A program made the translations under genes and the position numbers. This document shows positions 13,390 to 26,070 of a stretch of DNA of 64,000 nucleotides, in pieces. The first letter of the stretch is position 1. Every line of letters starts with the position of its first letter. The DNA is from Acanthochlamys bracteata (lineage: Eukaryota > Streptophyta > Magnoliopsida > Pandanales > Velloziaceae): the NCBI GenBank assembly GCA_019914995.1, contig CM034133.1, positions 7,334,495 through 7,398,494 on the forward strand, written 5' to 3'. The notes beneath the pieces were generated by a model that had not been told where the DNA came from, did no database searches, and was given only the letters and a program-made list of their open reading frames with translations.

Positions 13390-16300
13390 CTAAGTATCAA
13401 AGATGATCATGCTAATTTGAATTATAAAATAATGCATCATCAAAATTACTAAACAAATTTTGATAAGATAAGGTGAATTATAAAGTAAAGCATCATCAAA
13501 ATTAGCAAACAAACTTCCGAAGATAAGGGTAAACATCTCGTTCATCAATGATTGGAAAATTGTTAGTCTATTTGTCAATCCGAACAGCATAACTAGGAAC
13601 TCATAGTGGTCGTCATATGTTTGGAATATCGTCTTGTGCATGTCCTCCTACTTTATTTGAATTGGATGATAACCAAACTTCAAGTCGTGCTTAGAAAAGA
13701 AGCATGCTCCATGAACCCATATAGCAACTCGTAAATCAGCAAAATTAGGTATTTATTGTTCACGATGATTTCATTAAGGGCTCTATAGTGCAAACGAACG
13801 CATAATGTACAATCTTTCTTTTTAACCACTAAGACTAGGGATGAACGTGGAACAACTGGGTTAGAAGATGCCTTAGGATAGCACGTTAGACACGATTTGC
13901 TTTATCTTCTCGTCTGTACACAAAGTTATCTATACAACATTATGTTCGCTAGCACAGAATCGATTAGTTAGAAAATGCTATGATCATGAGATCTCTTTGA
14001 AGATAAACCCAAAACTGGTTTGAAACAGAGGAGTATTGATTGAATAGATGTTACAACTCTAGTGGTAGTATCTTTCGTAGCTCTTTACTAGTGTGAATTT
14101 GAAGTTCATCAACCATCACGCATATGGAACATAAACGGTTGTCTGAGAGCAAGTTAGTGTGTTGGGACACACCTTCTTCACAAATTTCTTGTAGAACAAA
14201 GTCATAGTTTTTTATGGAAAAACCTCATGCTCTGTAACTATTATATCCTAAGAATAAGATCAATGTCATCCAAAGAAAAGGGGTTTGCATCAACGATTAT
14301 TTCGGTTCCTTGCACATCCATGTGAATGCCTTGTATAACACCTTAATCGATTATGGCCTTCCGTTGGCTAGCTCAAGGGGTTGAATAGTTGTTGGGGATA
14401 GTTACAAGTGTTTGATAAGTTTCATAATGATGTTGTGGGTGCTGCTACAATGAAAAAAAAGCTCATTGGCGCTTGATTTTGCTAACCACATGGGATAGTT
14501 TGGGAGCGTGACTGAGTAACATTGCCTTTTAGGTGTGTTTACCAACACCCTAAAACTCTACTTTTTTTAAACTCATTTTCAATATAAAATACATACAAAA
14601 ATTAAAATAATTTTTTTATCAATAAATTTTTTTTTTAAAATTTAAATTTAAAACTTATTATAAATATATAATTAATATAAAATATTATTTTTTATTAAAT
14701 ATTTTTTATTTTTTAAATTTATTTTCTAAAAACTCCATTTTCTTCAAAAACTCTACTTCCACCCCAAAGTAAACACGCCCTTAATGCATATGAGGTGTTT
14801 TGTAAGCGCTCCAGAAGGATTCCAGAGTAGTGTGTTTCTAGTAATGCTAAGGTTGTGTGAACATAAAAAGGGCATGATGTACTCAGTTCAATTGCATAGC
14901 ATACATACATGTAGATGTCTTGTAAGTCCTTGGATTATCTCGTCATAATGTTCGTGGCAATTTGCTCGTATAGACCTCCACAAAATCCCCAATCAAATCT
15001 TCTTCAGTTGCGTAGTCAATTTTGTGCATAGATCTTCGAAGGTAGTTTGATATTCAACTACAAATCTCTTCTAGAGAGTTTATGTAAGACAAAAGTAGAG
15101 TGTCCATACTAGATCGCTAAACAGGCAAGAAGATAATGTCGACGAGTTCTTCCTAATTGTGATGAGGACGATCTCTTTTATAATTTTGATACTACCTATT
15201 AGCTTCCCCTTATAGGTGCATTACTGTGATGAGAGCTCAATTCTACGGTGGTGATTGAGAATGCTTGAAGTACTTGTTTGTTGAGTAAATCTATTCGCTT
15301 ATCGAAGTTAGGGAAAGAATGCCTTCCACTTGGTAGATGTGCACCCACCTCCACACCTCTAGGTGGTGTTTGGTAATGATTCATGTTCTTTTGGTTGGGT
15401 AGGTTTACGGGAGCTGTATAGTTAAAAAGAGTACGATAAGGTGGGTATGTATTGTTGTTTTGGGGTGTAGGTGTTTGATAAGTAGTATATGCATTGAAGT
15501 TTTCTTTTTTCTAACAAAAGCTGATGTTATAGCATTTGTGGTTTACAACTTGGATGTTGGTGGCTTGCTTATTAGTAGGTATCAAGTTAAGCAAGTTGGG
15601 TGCTGGTAGTAGTAGATTATGCATTGAACTGATTGTAGGTAGGTTTTGAGCTACTACGGTAGGAGCTGGTGTTGGCACAACATTCACTAAGGCAGTATAT
15701 ATGAAAGTATGTTATATGTGTTAGAAAAGTGAGTACCGAATAAGGGTTGGCTAAGCTTGTGTTGCTCCCTTTCTTTTTCACAACAGGTAACGTAACTCTT
15801 GCATGCATTAGCTAACAATTTTTGATTGCCTCATCTTTTCTTATATAGTACTAGAAATTATCAAGGAGAATTGAGTACCAAGTCAATTGTATTGCTCTTG
15901 CTAATCAATTACCCCCATTAGTTTGTCGGCAGCTTGCTGTGAATTCGGCTTTAGTAGAAAATTTTCAGTTCTTATATCAGCTGAGGCTGATGGCTATTGT
16001 TGCGAAGTGAGTGTAGTAATGGCTTGATTCTCCATAAAGTCGCCTAGCTTGGATAGTAATTGATAGGGCTTAAGATTACTCAAATCTGACAACTATATCA
16101 CTAATGAAAGAACTACAATTAGTAACAGAAAAGCTGGAATATATTCTAATAATAAAAATGATCAATGATGTCTTTCCTAAGGTACAACTCGATAAGAGTC
16201 CCTAAAAGACTCAATGATAAGACTCTAAGAAGTAGAGTGCTAATAGTGTTCTAAAACTTTGCTCTAATAAAAGTGTCAAACATCTAGAGTCTAAACTACA

Positions 16301-16460
16301 CTCCTATTAAATTTAAAAAGTAAACTACTTTTTTGTCCTAATAGAGCTCAACAATCACCATAGACAACCAAGACTATGCATCACTTGTAACTTATGCAAG
16401 TCCTGCACCTCTATGTGTATATCTTTATTTGCCGCTGCGGACGGACCTTGGCTTCTATAA
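13390..16460 (-). mobile_element. Decayed, truncated Ty3/gypsy retrotransposon
   Basis: Reverse-transcriptase remains at about 13,640-13,470 (minus) match the RT of the better-preserved element at 23.8-29.4 kb, including HYEFLVM and a FDD remnant of the catalytic motif. A protease-region fragment near 14,300 (TEIIVDA) and gag-like sequence starting near 16,040 follow the expected minus-strand order. The 5' LTR appears to run from about 16,054 towards 16,460. It ends in TATCA on the minus strand and is followed by a degenerate Met-tRNA-type primer site. Everything after RT (RNase H, integrase, 3' LTR) is missing. All frames are broken. A MITE is nested inside at 14532-14780. Confidence 0.65.
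14532..14780. mobile_element. Tourist-like (PIF/Harbinger) MITE nested in the decayed gypsy element
   Basis: The left end GGTGTGTTTAC and the right end, reverse-complemented GGGCGTGTTTAC, are terminal inverted repeats. Both sides carry TTA (14529-14531 and 14781-14783), the 3-bp target duplication of PIF/Harbinger MITEs. The element is 249 bp and AT-rich, with a second inner inverted pair (CTCTACTT-type words near each end). It has no coding capacity. Confidence 0.65.
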
Positions 16461-17429
16461 TTGCCTCAGTTAGCTCGCTTATTTCAATCTCATGAAAATA
16501 TTATTAGAGATCCACAAAATCAATCCAACACAAAATAATACTTCACCAAAATTCATTCAATCAAACCATAGTTGATTTACCAATTCTACAACACAATTCA
16601 ATTCAACACAATATTGAAAGCGAACATCTCAACATTATTTATCAATTCTATAACAATTTCTACTGTTGGTTTCTTGATCAGCATTCTAACTATGGTCTAT
16701 GAGGGGTATTGCTCTCTTGTCATCACCTTCCTCTTCATCACCTTCCCTTATACAATAATAATAACTCATTGACAAGTAAATCAAAAGATTTAGAAAATAG
16801 AAGCAAGATAAGTAGTAATTTTCATGCAAAAACATATAAACAGCTATATGGTAAGAATAATAGAAATCAAGTAATAATCTAATAACCATTACCTGTAACC
16901 ATAGATAGGCAACTAGCTATGCTAGAAACATGTCAAAGTCATCTTTTGCATTATAAAAACTTCGTGTCACTGATCAACTTACAGATTATATCATAATCTC
17001 CATAACCAAAATTCTCTCTTACATACTAAAGCCCTAAAGTACTGTGATAATTCTTTTCAATTGAGAGCAAACATATTGATAACGAGGTTGAGCCAATAAT
17101 TAGCTCAACACAAAGCTTTACTTATATCACAACCCAAACCTAAAGCTTTGCACGACACTGGACTAAATCAAACTCAGTTCATTCTATTAAGCCTAATCCA
17201 AATCCAACTAAACATAGCACGTGCTGAGATATTAGACATGCATAAAGAGTATAACATAAATAAGTCATACACATAATTTAACTCTAAGGAATGCTTATGT
17301 ATTCATGTGTATGAGCATGTAAATAGTAGTGGTGCGACTTGGCAACAAGATCTCAATCCAGTACTCACAATATATGACTATAACTGCTTAGTGCATCATA
17401 TACATTCATATACAGACGCATGCTGCAAA
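16461..17429. other. Spacer, nothing assigned
   Basis: No domain, splice structure or clear repeat end was seen. Short frames around 16,570-16,890 are Tyr/Ile/Phe-rich translations of AT-rich DNA. Confidence 0.4.
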
Positions 17430-17947
17430 GTTATCAAATTCAAAATTTTAGTTAGGATCATTTCGCTCGAATAGAATCGTAAAATCGAAATTTTAATGTA
17501 AAATCATAAGATTTTATATACCGATAAATTCTATAAATAATTTTAAATTAATACTATTAAAAATCTTTTATAAAAGTTTTTTTAATATATTTTTTAAAAA
17601 AAGTTAGTACATTCTAGAAAAACTTTAAAATTCTTTTAAATTTTATAAAAAATCACTCTATATTTAATAGAAAATTTTTCAAAATTATATTTTTTTAGAA
17701 AACTTCTAAAATTTTATAAAAGACTCCCTAAAATTTTACAAAAGACTCCCTAAAATTTAGTTAATTACAAAAATTTTTTTAAAATAAAATCATATAAAAT
17801 CGTAAAATGATCAAAATCTTACCGATTTTAAGATTTAAATCCGGATACGGATGGGATTTTACTCAAAAACGATTTTATTTGAAATCGGGATTGTTCTGGT
17901 GAAGTAAGATCGTAAGATTTTAAGATTTAAGTTGAAATTTTGATAAC
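17430..17947. repeat. 0.5-kb AT-rich repeat with GTTATCA/TGATAAC ends, copy 1
   Basis: The unit starts GTTATCAAA and ends TTTTGATAAC, so it has terminal inverted repeats. Characteristic inner words are AGGATCATTTCGCT near the left end and GATTTAAATCCGGAT near the right. The same arrangement recurs at 53909-54358 in this orientation and at 18196-18696 inverted. It has no coding capacity. It is most likely a MITE or a short non-autonomous DNA transposon; no convincing target duplication was found. Confidence 0.6.
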
Positions 17948-18195
17948 ATTACATGCTTGTATAAATACAAAGAGATGTACGCATATGTATTAACTTATTC
18001 ATATATGCACATGGATTTAGGAGCCATACGAGTTATAGAAGCGCTCTCACTAGTGCTATATGATTTTGATTTTATGACGATGATATGTACATATATGTAT
18101 GTGTGCGAGTTAATGATTTAGATATATAGATCTGTATATTGACGCGCAGGTATGCATGTGGACATGCGAATAGTATAAGGGTGAGTATTTGTAAA

Positions 18196-18696
18196 GTTAT
18201 CAAAATTTCGATTTAAAATTTAAAATCCTATGATTTTACGATTTTACATTACCAAAACGATCATATTCAATTAAGCTCCTTTTTTGAGTAAAATCCCATA
18301 TAGATTTCTATTTCAATCTTAAAATAGATGAAATCTCAATTTTACACAATTTTAGTTTTGAAGAGATTTTTGTAATTAACTGAATTTGTGAAAATTTTTA
18401 ATAAGATTTTTAGAATTTTCTCTAAAATTAAGGGGTTTTCTATAAAAGTATATTTTTGAGGAATTTTATTTAAAATATGGAGGGTTTTTTATAAAAACAA
18501 AAATAATTTTTTTCTGAGATTTGTAAATGTATTAAAAAATTCAAATCTTAAAAAAAGTTTTATAAAAAATTCTTAAAGGTATAAAAAATTATATAAAATT
18601 TACTTGTATATAAAATTTGTTATCTTATTTCAAAATTTCGATTTTATGATCCTACTCAAGCGGAACGATCTTTTCTAATTTTTTTATTTTGACGAC
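18196..18696. repeat. 0.5-kb AT-rich repeat, copy 2, inverted
   Basis: This copy starts GTTATCAAAATTTCG and, reverse-complemented from 18,696, begins GTCGTCAAAAT followed by words matching the left end of copy 1 (GATCGTTCCGCT, AAAATCGAAATTTT). It is therefore in the opposite orientation to copy 1, about 250 bp away, so the pair could fold back on itself. Confidence 0.6.
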
Positions 18697-19079
18697 CTTA
18701 AGTATTTCGCATATCCATGTGTAAGACATTCTTACTATGATGCACATTTATATAGATGTGCGTCCATATATCTAATTTTATTGCTATCTGAAACTTGCTT
18801 TCTGTCAAATCTGCTCTCTTTCAGCATAGGCGTTGGCGTTCTTCAGAGAAAACCAACCTCAGAAGCGCACACTACTACATCCACCTCCTTCTATAAATTG
18901 GAATCCTCGCTCTTGTTATCTGAGCACTCGATAGAAGCTTACCACAGAAAAATACCTCACATTCCTCTTACTTTCTACTTGCTCTCACTTGAGCCACGTT
19001 CCGTTGATCTTTTTTCAAATGTAGCAAATCACCTAATTGCTACGTGCTTGTCTTTTGGTCCTCTTACTTCTACGCCTGC

Positions 19080-20100
19080 TTTTGTCTTCCATGACCTCAG
19101 ATGTCATCTCATGTTGTTGATAAGTTGATCAAATAAATCTAGAAGACTTTGAAGTAGAATCTCTACTCACTTCACTGACTCTGATCTTTGTCTCAATGAC
19201 AAGCTAAAAAAATAGAGGATTCAGAGATGTTATGTGGTCGTGACTAATTGCAAATTCGTCATCCGAAGAATCTACAATCTTTTCTATAAGAAAATCTTAT
19301 TGTACAACGATTTAGACGTATACAGATTACATAATGTGTGCCAAATTTTCTTCGTAGCCCTCTTCTCAGAAACACTTGGTAACACTTTATCAATAAGTGC
19401 TTGATGGACACTTGCAATTGTATTGCTCCATCTTCCTTCATATATGATCAGGTACTTTGTCCGATTACCAGCCAATAACCGCATCCATATCCTATTTAAC
19501 GAGAATTGCTATCATATTTATCTTACACATCGAAATATTCTCTAAACTAAATTTCTCAATATTATATTTCATCGCTATCTAAAACTTTGACTCTTATATC
19601 ACTTGTTACGAAACGAGATAACTCAGGACTAATTTCAAGACAAAGCCGATCATAACAAGTGTAGCGAAAATATCAAAGATCTTGCAATACAAATATAATA
19701 ATTGAAAATTACAATAAAACATTGCAATTATGCAAGGAAACTCTGAATAACTTGAGAAAAGAAGTCATGATAGGTACAAAAAAATATATATTAATAATTG
19801 AGTTATACACTTCACTCTTTCAAGAGAATAACTAATGCTCTATTATTGGAAGTAAAATACACATAATTAAAAACAAAAGTATAAAAAAATTTTACAGAAA
19901 CACATACATGCGCTATATGTGCATCGTTGCTGTCTGCAGCACTACTACACTAGTAACTCTCTATTTTATAAATACCATAATCTCTACACGTCATCCAGCA
20001 CATCTTCATCTCTGCGAGCTGCTGCTCGTGACTCTACTGACTGCACATGACGATTGCTCATACGTCAGTATATCTTTTTGCAATTAATCCTAATATCATA
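19080..20100 (-). pseudogene. Decayed Ty1/copia 5' end with gag fragment
   Basis: On the minus strand, 19,484 down to about 19,260 gives a gag-like peptide with the copia hallmark order: KIWHTLCNLY, then LYNKIF, matching the 'W..L...Y.......L...L' block of UBN2-type gag. Frames are broken and the match spreads over two frames. A primer-binding-like sequence (TGATATAAGAG, a variant of the initiator-Met tRNA complement) lies at 19,591-19,602, next to a TGTTACGAAACGAG start that could be the inner edge of the LTR (about 19,604-20,100). No pol domains remain. Confidence 0.5.
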
Positions 20101-23100
20101 ATATAGGGCTAATAATAGAATAATTCGGTTTGCCCATTTACCTACGTAAGCGCAGCAAGCCCTTGAACACGCATGCCCGCGTTCGCGCCAGCTAGCTCCC
20201 CTCTCCTAACGCGCAGACACACTATCTACATCGTGCAAGCGCTTGTTGGTGCGCCGTCTAATCTGCTCAATGTTCTCCATGCTTGCCAGGCTCGCTTGTC
20301 GTGCCTATATTCCTTGTTTCGTGTTATTTACAACCTCTGGTTATTCTCGTTGCGCCGTTCGTGGTCTCTTCCACTCACTGCTACAATCTATAATGTACCA
20401 TCAGTTCCTAATTGACTTCGACCTCTAACGGTTGTAGCTGCCTCAATTTGCTCAATCATCTTAAGAATGTGATTGCCTCTTCGTCGACGAGCGCTCTTTG
20501 TCGAAGCTTTGGTTCGACTTGAATCATGTTTCATGTTGGCTTACAGGTTATGCTAAGCCTTGCCTGGCCCCAATCGTGTTCAAGGTCAGTTTGAGGTACA
20601 ATTTTTGCTTGTATGTCTTGTACCTTCTTGTTGCATGTAAAGTAACTTTACATACCCAACAATAATCTAGTATAAGTAAGGTATGAAGCCAAGTTAGAAT
20701 CATCATCATGGGGAGCTATCATTAATTGACGATAACCATAGAACAAGTTAGAAAGACAGCGATCAGGATCCAAATCGCAACTACAAAAAGCCATAATAGA
20801 GAGTGCGCATCAAAAGGTGCTGAGACATCCACCTTGACTAGAACAGAGCTATAATTATTAAAAAAATGCTAATAGAAGAAGAAGTTATAGAGAGTTGATT
20901 GCTAGAGCTCACATAAAATTAGATTTGCCTTCCTAAACTTGTTATATACAATTATGTTATCTATAATTTGGAAATAACATGCCAAATCCTCTTAATCAGA
21001 GTTCTAAATAAAACCATAATAAATTTGCTTAATTATGTAATATTAGGTGATATTGGAGTGTTTATTTGATGTGAGCTATTAATTATTTAAGAAAAAATAA
21101 TTTATATGTTAAACTTAAATGCCAAATATACATTGATGTTAATATCTACCTATATATTAATTGTGTTCGAGTGGACCAATCAAAATATAATTTTAGAATC
21201 CTAGGATTATTAATTATAATTAGTATTTGTGGACTAAAAGGAATACAATCATATGATTTTTTTCTCACAAATTTTAATCCATCTATGGTTTAATTCTAAG
21301 CCGGACTTAAGTTACAAAAAATATAAAAATAGATAAATTTAAGCTGGAACAAAATTAGAATCATAATTAAAAATCTGATATAAAAACTGGACTAAGATAT
21401 TAAATACAAAATATTCACAATCTTCATCACCTGCCATCACGTTTTGATTAACAAAGGTATTAAAATCTAGAACTCCTATATAATCGCATCTATTTAAAGT
21501 GTCTACACTTGTGTCAAATACTTATCTTCATGCATCTTTGAATTAGGTTAAATAATCTTCCATAAATTTTCAAGTTTTGAGACTTTAGTTTGAGTAAGAG
21601 TTAGCAATAGTCTATGTGAAATAAACTTGCTTGCTTACTATATCGTAGACACATAGACTTGTTTACTATAACGTAGACATGTAGACTACGACCATACAAC
21701 TATAGAATAAGTTAGGATAAACATTTTGAGAATTTTTTAGGTGATTTGCCTTCATCAAGTTGCTTGTAGATAAAAAATATACATACCACTAACTATAAGA
21801 CTTTACAAGTATTCGGCTATAAGGAATGCTTTGTTCTTTCAGCATGCTAACCTAGTAGTCACACCTTTCAACAGAGATGGTTGGGTCTTAAACCGTTTGG
21901 GGATATTTTTTTAACCTAAACTATGCACGTGTTTAGCATTACTTATAAACTCTTTTTCATTACAACCTTTTATTTCATAATTTTTAATAAAGTTTTTATA
22001 ATAGTATACATAATATTTAGAAAAGTTTAAAAAATATAGAAAAATTCTACTCTGTGAACTCTTGTTATTATATTTTTATTACTTTTTGAGATAAAAAGTA
22101 GAGTTAGTTCTTCAAAATTTTAAAAATACTCTTCGTCTTAGAAAACTTCTTTTGAAAAACACTCACAAATATACCCTATACCCTATCAAATGAAAAATGT
22201 GTCCTCCTTACACTATAGGCTTTTTAAAAAATATTTATGTACACCTTTTTATCCCTCAATATGATATGCATTTTATGATGAATGTTGGATATTGTACTCC
22301 ATTTTCCTCAAACTGATTTAATAAGGAAGTTTTGACTTATCAAAAGGATCTTTTCTAATAAAAAATATTTTTATCTTATTTCAAAAAATAAATATTTTTT
22401 ATTTAAAAAATAATAACTAATAATAATATTTTATGATATATAAGGTTTTCATACTTTTTAAAATTTTTAAATAAATTCTATAAAACATTATTGAAAATTT
22501 ATTGAAAAATGAGAAGTAAAAAGGAGTTTTTGAAAAGTTGGAAAAAGCAATGCTAAGCGCACCTAATACCGAATGAGATTGTTAAGTCAAACAATATTTC
22601 AAGAAAGCGAGAACTTAGGCCATGTTGTTATGAATTTTTAGCTATATTTTTGAAATATTTTAAGCCAAAACATATATAGTATTATAATTTTTTAATCAAT
22701 AAATAATTAATAAATTATATGTTATAAATAATTGTGTGTATACAATTTTCTCAAAATCTCTAAACATATTTCTGAATTTTTTTTTCATAAAGCTCTATGT
22801 TTTCCAAACATGACATTAATTAGAGTATGATATATATGTGATTAATGCCATGTTCACTACGCTCTAAAAATAAAATCAAATGATTTAACAAATTGATTTT
22901 AGACATTCAAATCTTGTTCACTAGGTCACTCACAAAGACAACATATTAAATGGCATATATTCATCTTTATAATTTTGTAATCATAGTAGCCAGACTCGCC
23001 TCGGACTAACCGGATCTGACCGAAAACTGGCGACCCAGCCGTCGTTCTGAGCTGAGTCGCTTGTTTACCGAATCGCCGCTACCATTGCTTTGGAGGAGCC

Positions 23101-23794
23101 GATAACTTTTCATCTTCTTTTTTTATCGTCGAGCTATGCCGCTGCAAATCATTCTTCGCCGTCGTTTCAGCTTCACGATCGGCGTTGCCACTGCAAGAAC
23201 ACAAATAAATTTTTAAAAGAATAAAGCAAAATTTTAATTGCCGAAAATTGACCCTATGATCCACTGAGCTGTTGAAGTGCGTTGAGAAGGCGTGGTGGAT
23301 TTCCGAAGACCAACACCATCTTGCTTTTCTCTGAGTAGTTCGAAAGAAGATTGTTGTTAGTTTCTTTGATCTCCTTATTATCCAAATGATTAACTGAATT
23401 TAATTTATTAGTACTATCACAAAATCTTCCCGTTTTCAGTAGTGATAGCCAGTTGAATCTATTATCGGCCTCGCCGGCAAAGAAAAAGAAGGTTTCTTCA
23501 TTGACCGTTTCTCTCTCTCAAAAGGCTTGAAAGTTTTAATACTGTCGTTCTTTTTCAGCTATACGTCCACTGACTTCACCATTGAATTATTTTTCTTCTG
23601 CAAAATCAACAGTCAGTCAGTCACCAAAGATTAAAGTCACAACTTTAATTCAAGTAAATGTGAAATTTCAGAATGCTCATTAAAAGTTTCGTACGTTCTT
23701 ATTGTTGTTAGTTTTAGATTGCCTTTTTTATTCCAAAGCTGAACAGAATGTAACTAATCAGGTTTGTTCACGTTCTTCTCAATATCTTTATCAT
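20101..23794. other. Gene-poor spacer
   Basis: No gene is supported. 20,160-20,560 is locally GC-richer but its frames are short and without domains. 21,890-22,190 and 22,300-22,560 are AT-rich, with the look of degenerate MITEs. 22,980-23,280 contains a GC-richer patch whose minus-strand frame (61 codons) has no recognisable feature. Confidence 0.4.
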
Positions 23795-23799
23795 CTTTC
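23795..23799. repeat. Target-site duplication CTTTC, low-coordinate side
   Basis: CTTTC directly abuts the TGATA end of the LTR at 23800 and is repeated exactly at 29360-29364 after the other LTR. Confidence 0.85.
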
Positions 23800-24253
23800 T
23801 GATATGCAGTAGCTAAGGGGAAAGCATTAAACAGAAAGAACTGATTGAAAGCTGAAAAGATATTGCAACAAAATTAAACTTAAAAAGAAAATACTGATTA
23901 GTCCTCTCTCTCTCTGGTTGGGATGACTCTTATTTATAAGCTACAAGATTTCAAGAGTCCCTAATGGACTCTAACATGTTCCTGCCTAAGGAACTTTATT
24001 TGAATAACACTCAAACACTAGTCTCCTAATATGAGTGGAACACTACTACTTCACTAAGTTAGACTCTTCTACTCTAACTTAACTACCCCACATTACTGGA
24101 GTTCTTCTTCAGCTACAACTCTAAGACTTCCTAAACTTCTCTGTTGTAGCTTTTCTTCACTGGCATCCAATGCAAGTGCTGCACGCTCGTGTGGACTTCC
24201 TTAAGCCTCTTTGTGGTAGTGCCTTCGTCTCCTCTCTGTTCTGTACCCTATCA
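23800..24253 (-). repeat. 3' LTR of the Ty3/gypsy element
   Basis: 454 bp, beginning TGATA and ending TATCA on either strand, the same length as the partner at 28906-29359 with no indels seen. It lies next to the polypurine tract, which makes it the 3' LTR in the element's own orientation. Confidence 0.9.
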
Positions 24254-24264
24254 TTTCCTTCCCC
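24254..24264 (-). other. Polypurine tract of the Ty3/gypsy element
   Basis: On the minus strand GGGGAAGGAAA directly precedes the 3' LTR, the position where plus-strand DNA synthesis is primed in LTR retrotransposons. Confidence 0.75.
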
Positions 24265-24269
24265 ACAAA

Positions 24270-24966
24270 GACGAGACTCGTCCTCGAGTCTTGATGAGGT
24301 CATTTGCAGCGGGTCTGCAATGGTGTCACATAATTCCTCTTCTGGAAGAACAGGCAATTGAAGTTCAATTTCTGGTGGACGAGAACGGCCATCTTTTAAT
24401 TGTGATACATGAAAGACTGGATGAATTCGTGATTCTTGAGGCAAGTCAAGCTCATATGAAACCTGCCCAATTTGCTTGGTAATTCGATAAAGCCCATAAA
24501 ACCTATGACAGAGCTTGTGAAATCGACGGTCTGCCATAGAAGATTGACGATATGGCTGCAGCTTCACAAAAACCCAGTCTCCCACTTCATAATATTTCTC
24601 ACGTCGGTGCTTATCAGCTTGTTGCTTCATACGATTTTGAGCTTGAGCTAAGTGATGCTTCAGATCACGTAGGATGTTGTCCCGTTCCCGTAATTGGGCA
24701 CCCACTTCATCTATACTGCTCAGACCAGAAGCAAATGCTACCAAGGGTGGAGGAGGACGTCCATAGACAGCTTCAAAAGGAGATACTTGAGTGGCAGTAT
24801 GGACACTAGTATTGTATGAGTACTCCGCCCAGTGGAGTCATTGTATCCACTTTCTCGGCTGCTCTCCAATAAAGCATCGTAAGTATGTCTCTAAACATCT
24901 ATTAACAACTTCCGATTGGCCATCTGTTTGAGGATGATAAGCTGAACTCATATATAAAGAAGTTCC
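24270..24966 (-). pseudogene. Integrase C-terminal region, chromodomain apparently lost
   Basis: From 24,744 down, the frame reads through the integrase C-terminal region: a Lys/Arg-rich helix, then VGDWVFVKLQPYRQ, then HPVFHVSQLKD. This is the standard end of the gypsy integrase core. In many relatives a chromodomain of about 50-60 residues follows; here only about 30 residues separate the HVSQLK motif from the terminal LEDE...GEGND block. The segment between 24,744 and 24,966 is out of frame with the integrase core upstream. The chromodomain deletion is inferred from spacing, not from alignment. Confidence 0.65.
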
Positions 24967-25437
24967 TTAGAGACGATGAAGTTCCTGCCAAAAGGAGCTC
25001 AAGAATACGGAGTGGCGATCCGTCACAATAGAGGAAGGAAAACCATGTAAGCGTATCACCTCGCGGGCAAATGCAGCTGCCACGTGCATCGCAGTGTAGG
25101 GGTGATGTAGAGGGATAAAGTGAGCGTATTTAGAGAGACGATCAACAACCACTAGTATGACATCCTTCCCTTCTGAGCGAGGTAATCCCTCTATGAAATC
25201 CATTGAAATATCAGTCCAGACCATAGAAGGGATGGGTAAGGGCTGAAGTAATCCTGCTGGTTGAAGGGCACTGGTTTTCGCCTTAGCACATGTGGAACAG
25301 GCTGAGATGTATTTGTGGACATCCTTGGAGATGCCTGGCCAATAAAACTGCTGCGTAAGGCGCTTGAAGGTTCGAAACTGTCCGCCGTGGCCACCACTTG
25401 CTGAATTATGGGCCTCAAAAAGTAACTGCATACGCAA
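24967..25437 (-). pseudogene. Integrase zinc and catalytic core, broken
   Basis: The frame from 25,437 carries an HHCC-type zinc region (GGHGG...FYWPG...CSTCAK). The catalytic core follows, with the first acidic residue in WTDISMDFIEGLP and the second in VTDRHSVFLSSFW. The frame stops at about 24,967, before the third catalytic residue (Glu) is reached in this frame, so the integrase cannot be made as one protein. In the family this enzyme inserts the cDNA into the host chromosome. Confidence 0.8.
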
Positions 25438-25518
25438 GGGTGAGTTAGCAGGTAGACGAATTCTGCCATGCTGGACCAGAAAACCATTGGCAATTGAGAA
25501 TTCTGGTTTGGTTCCTTC

Positions 25519-26070
25519 CTAGGCTACTTTCAGCAAACTAGAGGTGATCGGGTCTTCTATTTGAGCTTGCTTCAAGTCCTCCCAAAAAGATGATTGTAAT
25601 GTGGTAAGCACTGCTATTGATGCTTCTGGTCTCCTTGACAAGGCATCTGCAGCCGCATTCAAGCGTCCTGCACGATACTCAATTTTATAGTCATAACCAA
25701 GAAGTTTTACTAACCATTTTTGCTGTTCAGGCGTAGTGATTCGCTGCTCCAGGAGGTATTTAAGGCTCAAGTGGTCTGTTTTGACAATAAACTGATGCCC
25801 AAGTAAGTAAGGTCTCCATCGTTGCATAGCATGAACCAACGCCATCAAATCGCGCTCATATGTTGATTTAGTTAAGGTTGTAACTGAGAGGACCTTGCTG
25901 TAATATGCAATGGGTCTGCCCTGCTCCAATGCCTCATCCAGACGCGTCAGTCTCAACCGTGAAGGGTTTGGAGAAGTCGGGTGTAACCAGAACAGGAGTG
26001 GATACCATAGCTTCCTTGAGCTGTTGAAAAGCTTCACCTGTATGCTTGCTCCAAACAAAGGCATTCCCAT
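25519..26070 (-). pseudogene. RNase H domain, broken from RT
   Basis: The peptide from about 26,000 to 25,519 shows the gypsy RNase H order: GRPIAYYSKVL, YERDLMALVHA, TDHLSLKYLL, then YRAGRLNAAADALSRRP. The last of these contains the conserved Asp of the D-A-L-S-R motif. The first part of the domain (the ETDAS segment) is in a different frame at 25,940. A frameshift or small deletion near 25,930-25,990 therefore separates RT from RNase H, removing some residues after DASG. Confidence 0.8.

Noticed and set aside
13343-16080. Matching words TGATAAGGCCTGAGATTACTCAA and a near copy at 16,054 taken as two LTR ends of the decayed gypsy element
   Set aside because: The match stops after about two dozen bases on the low side and pol is truncated there, so a complete second LTR is not supported; only the high-side LTR is reported.
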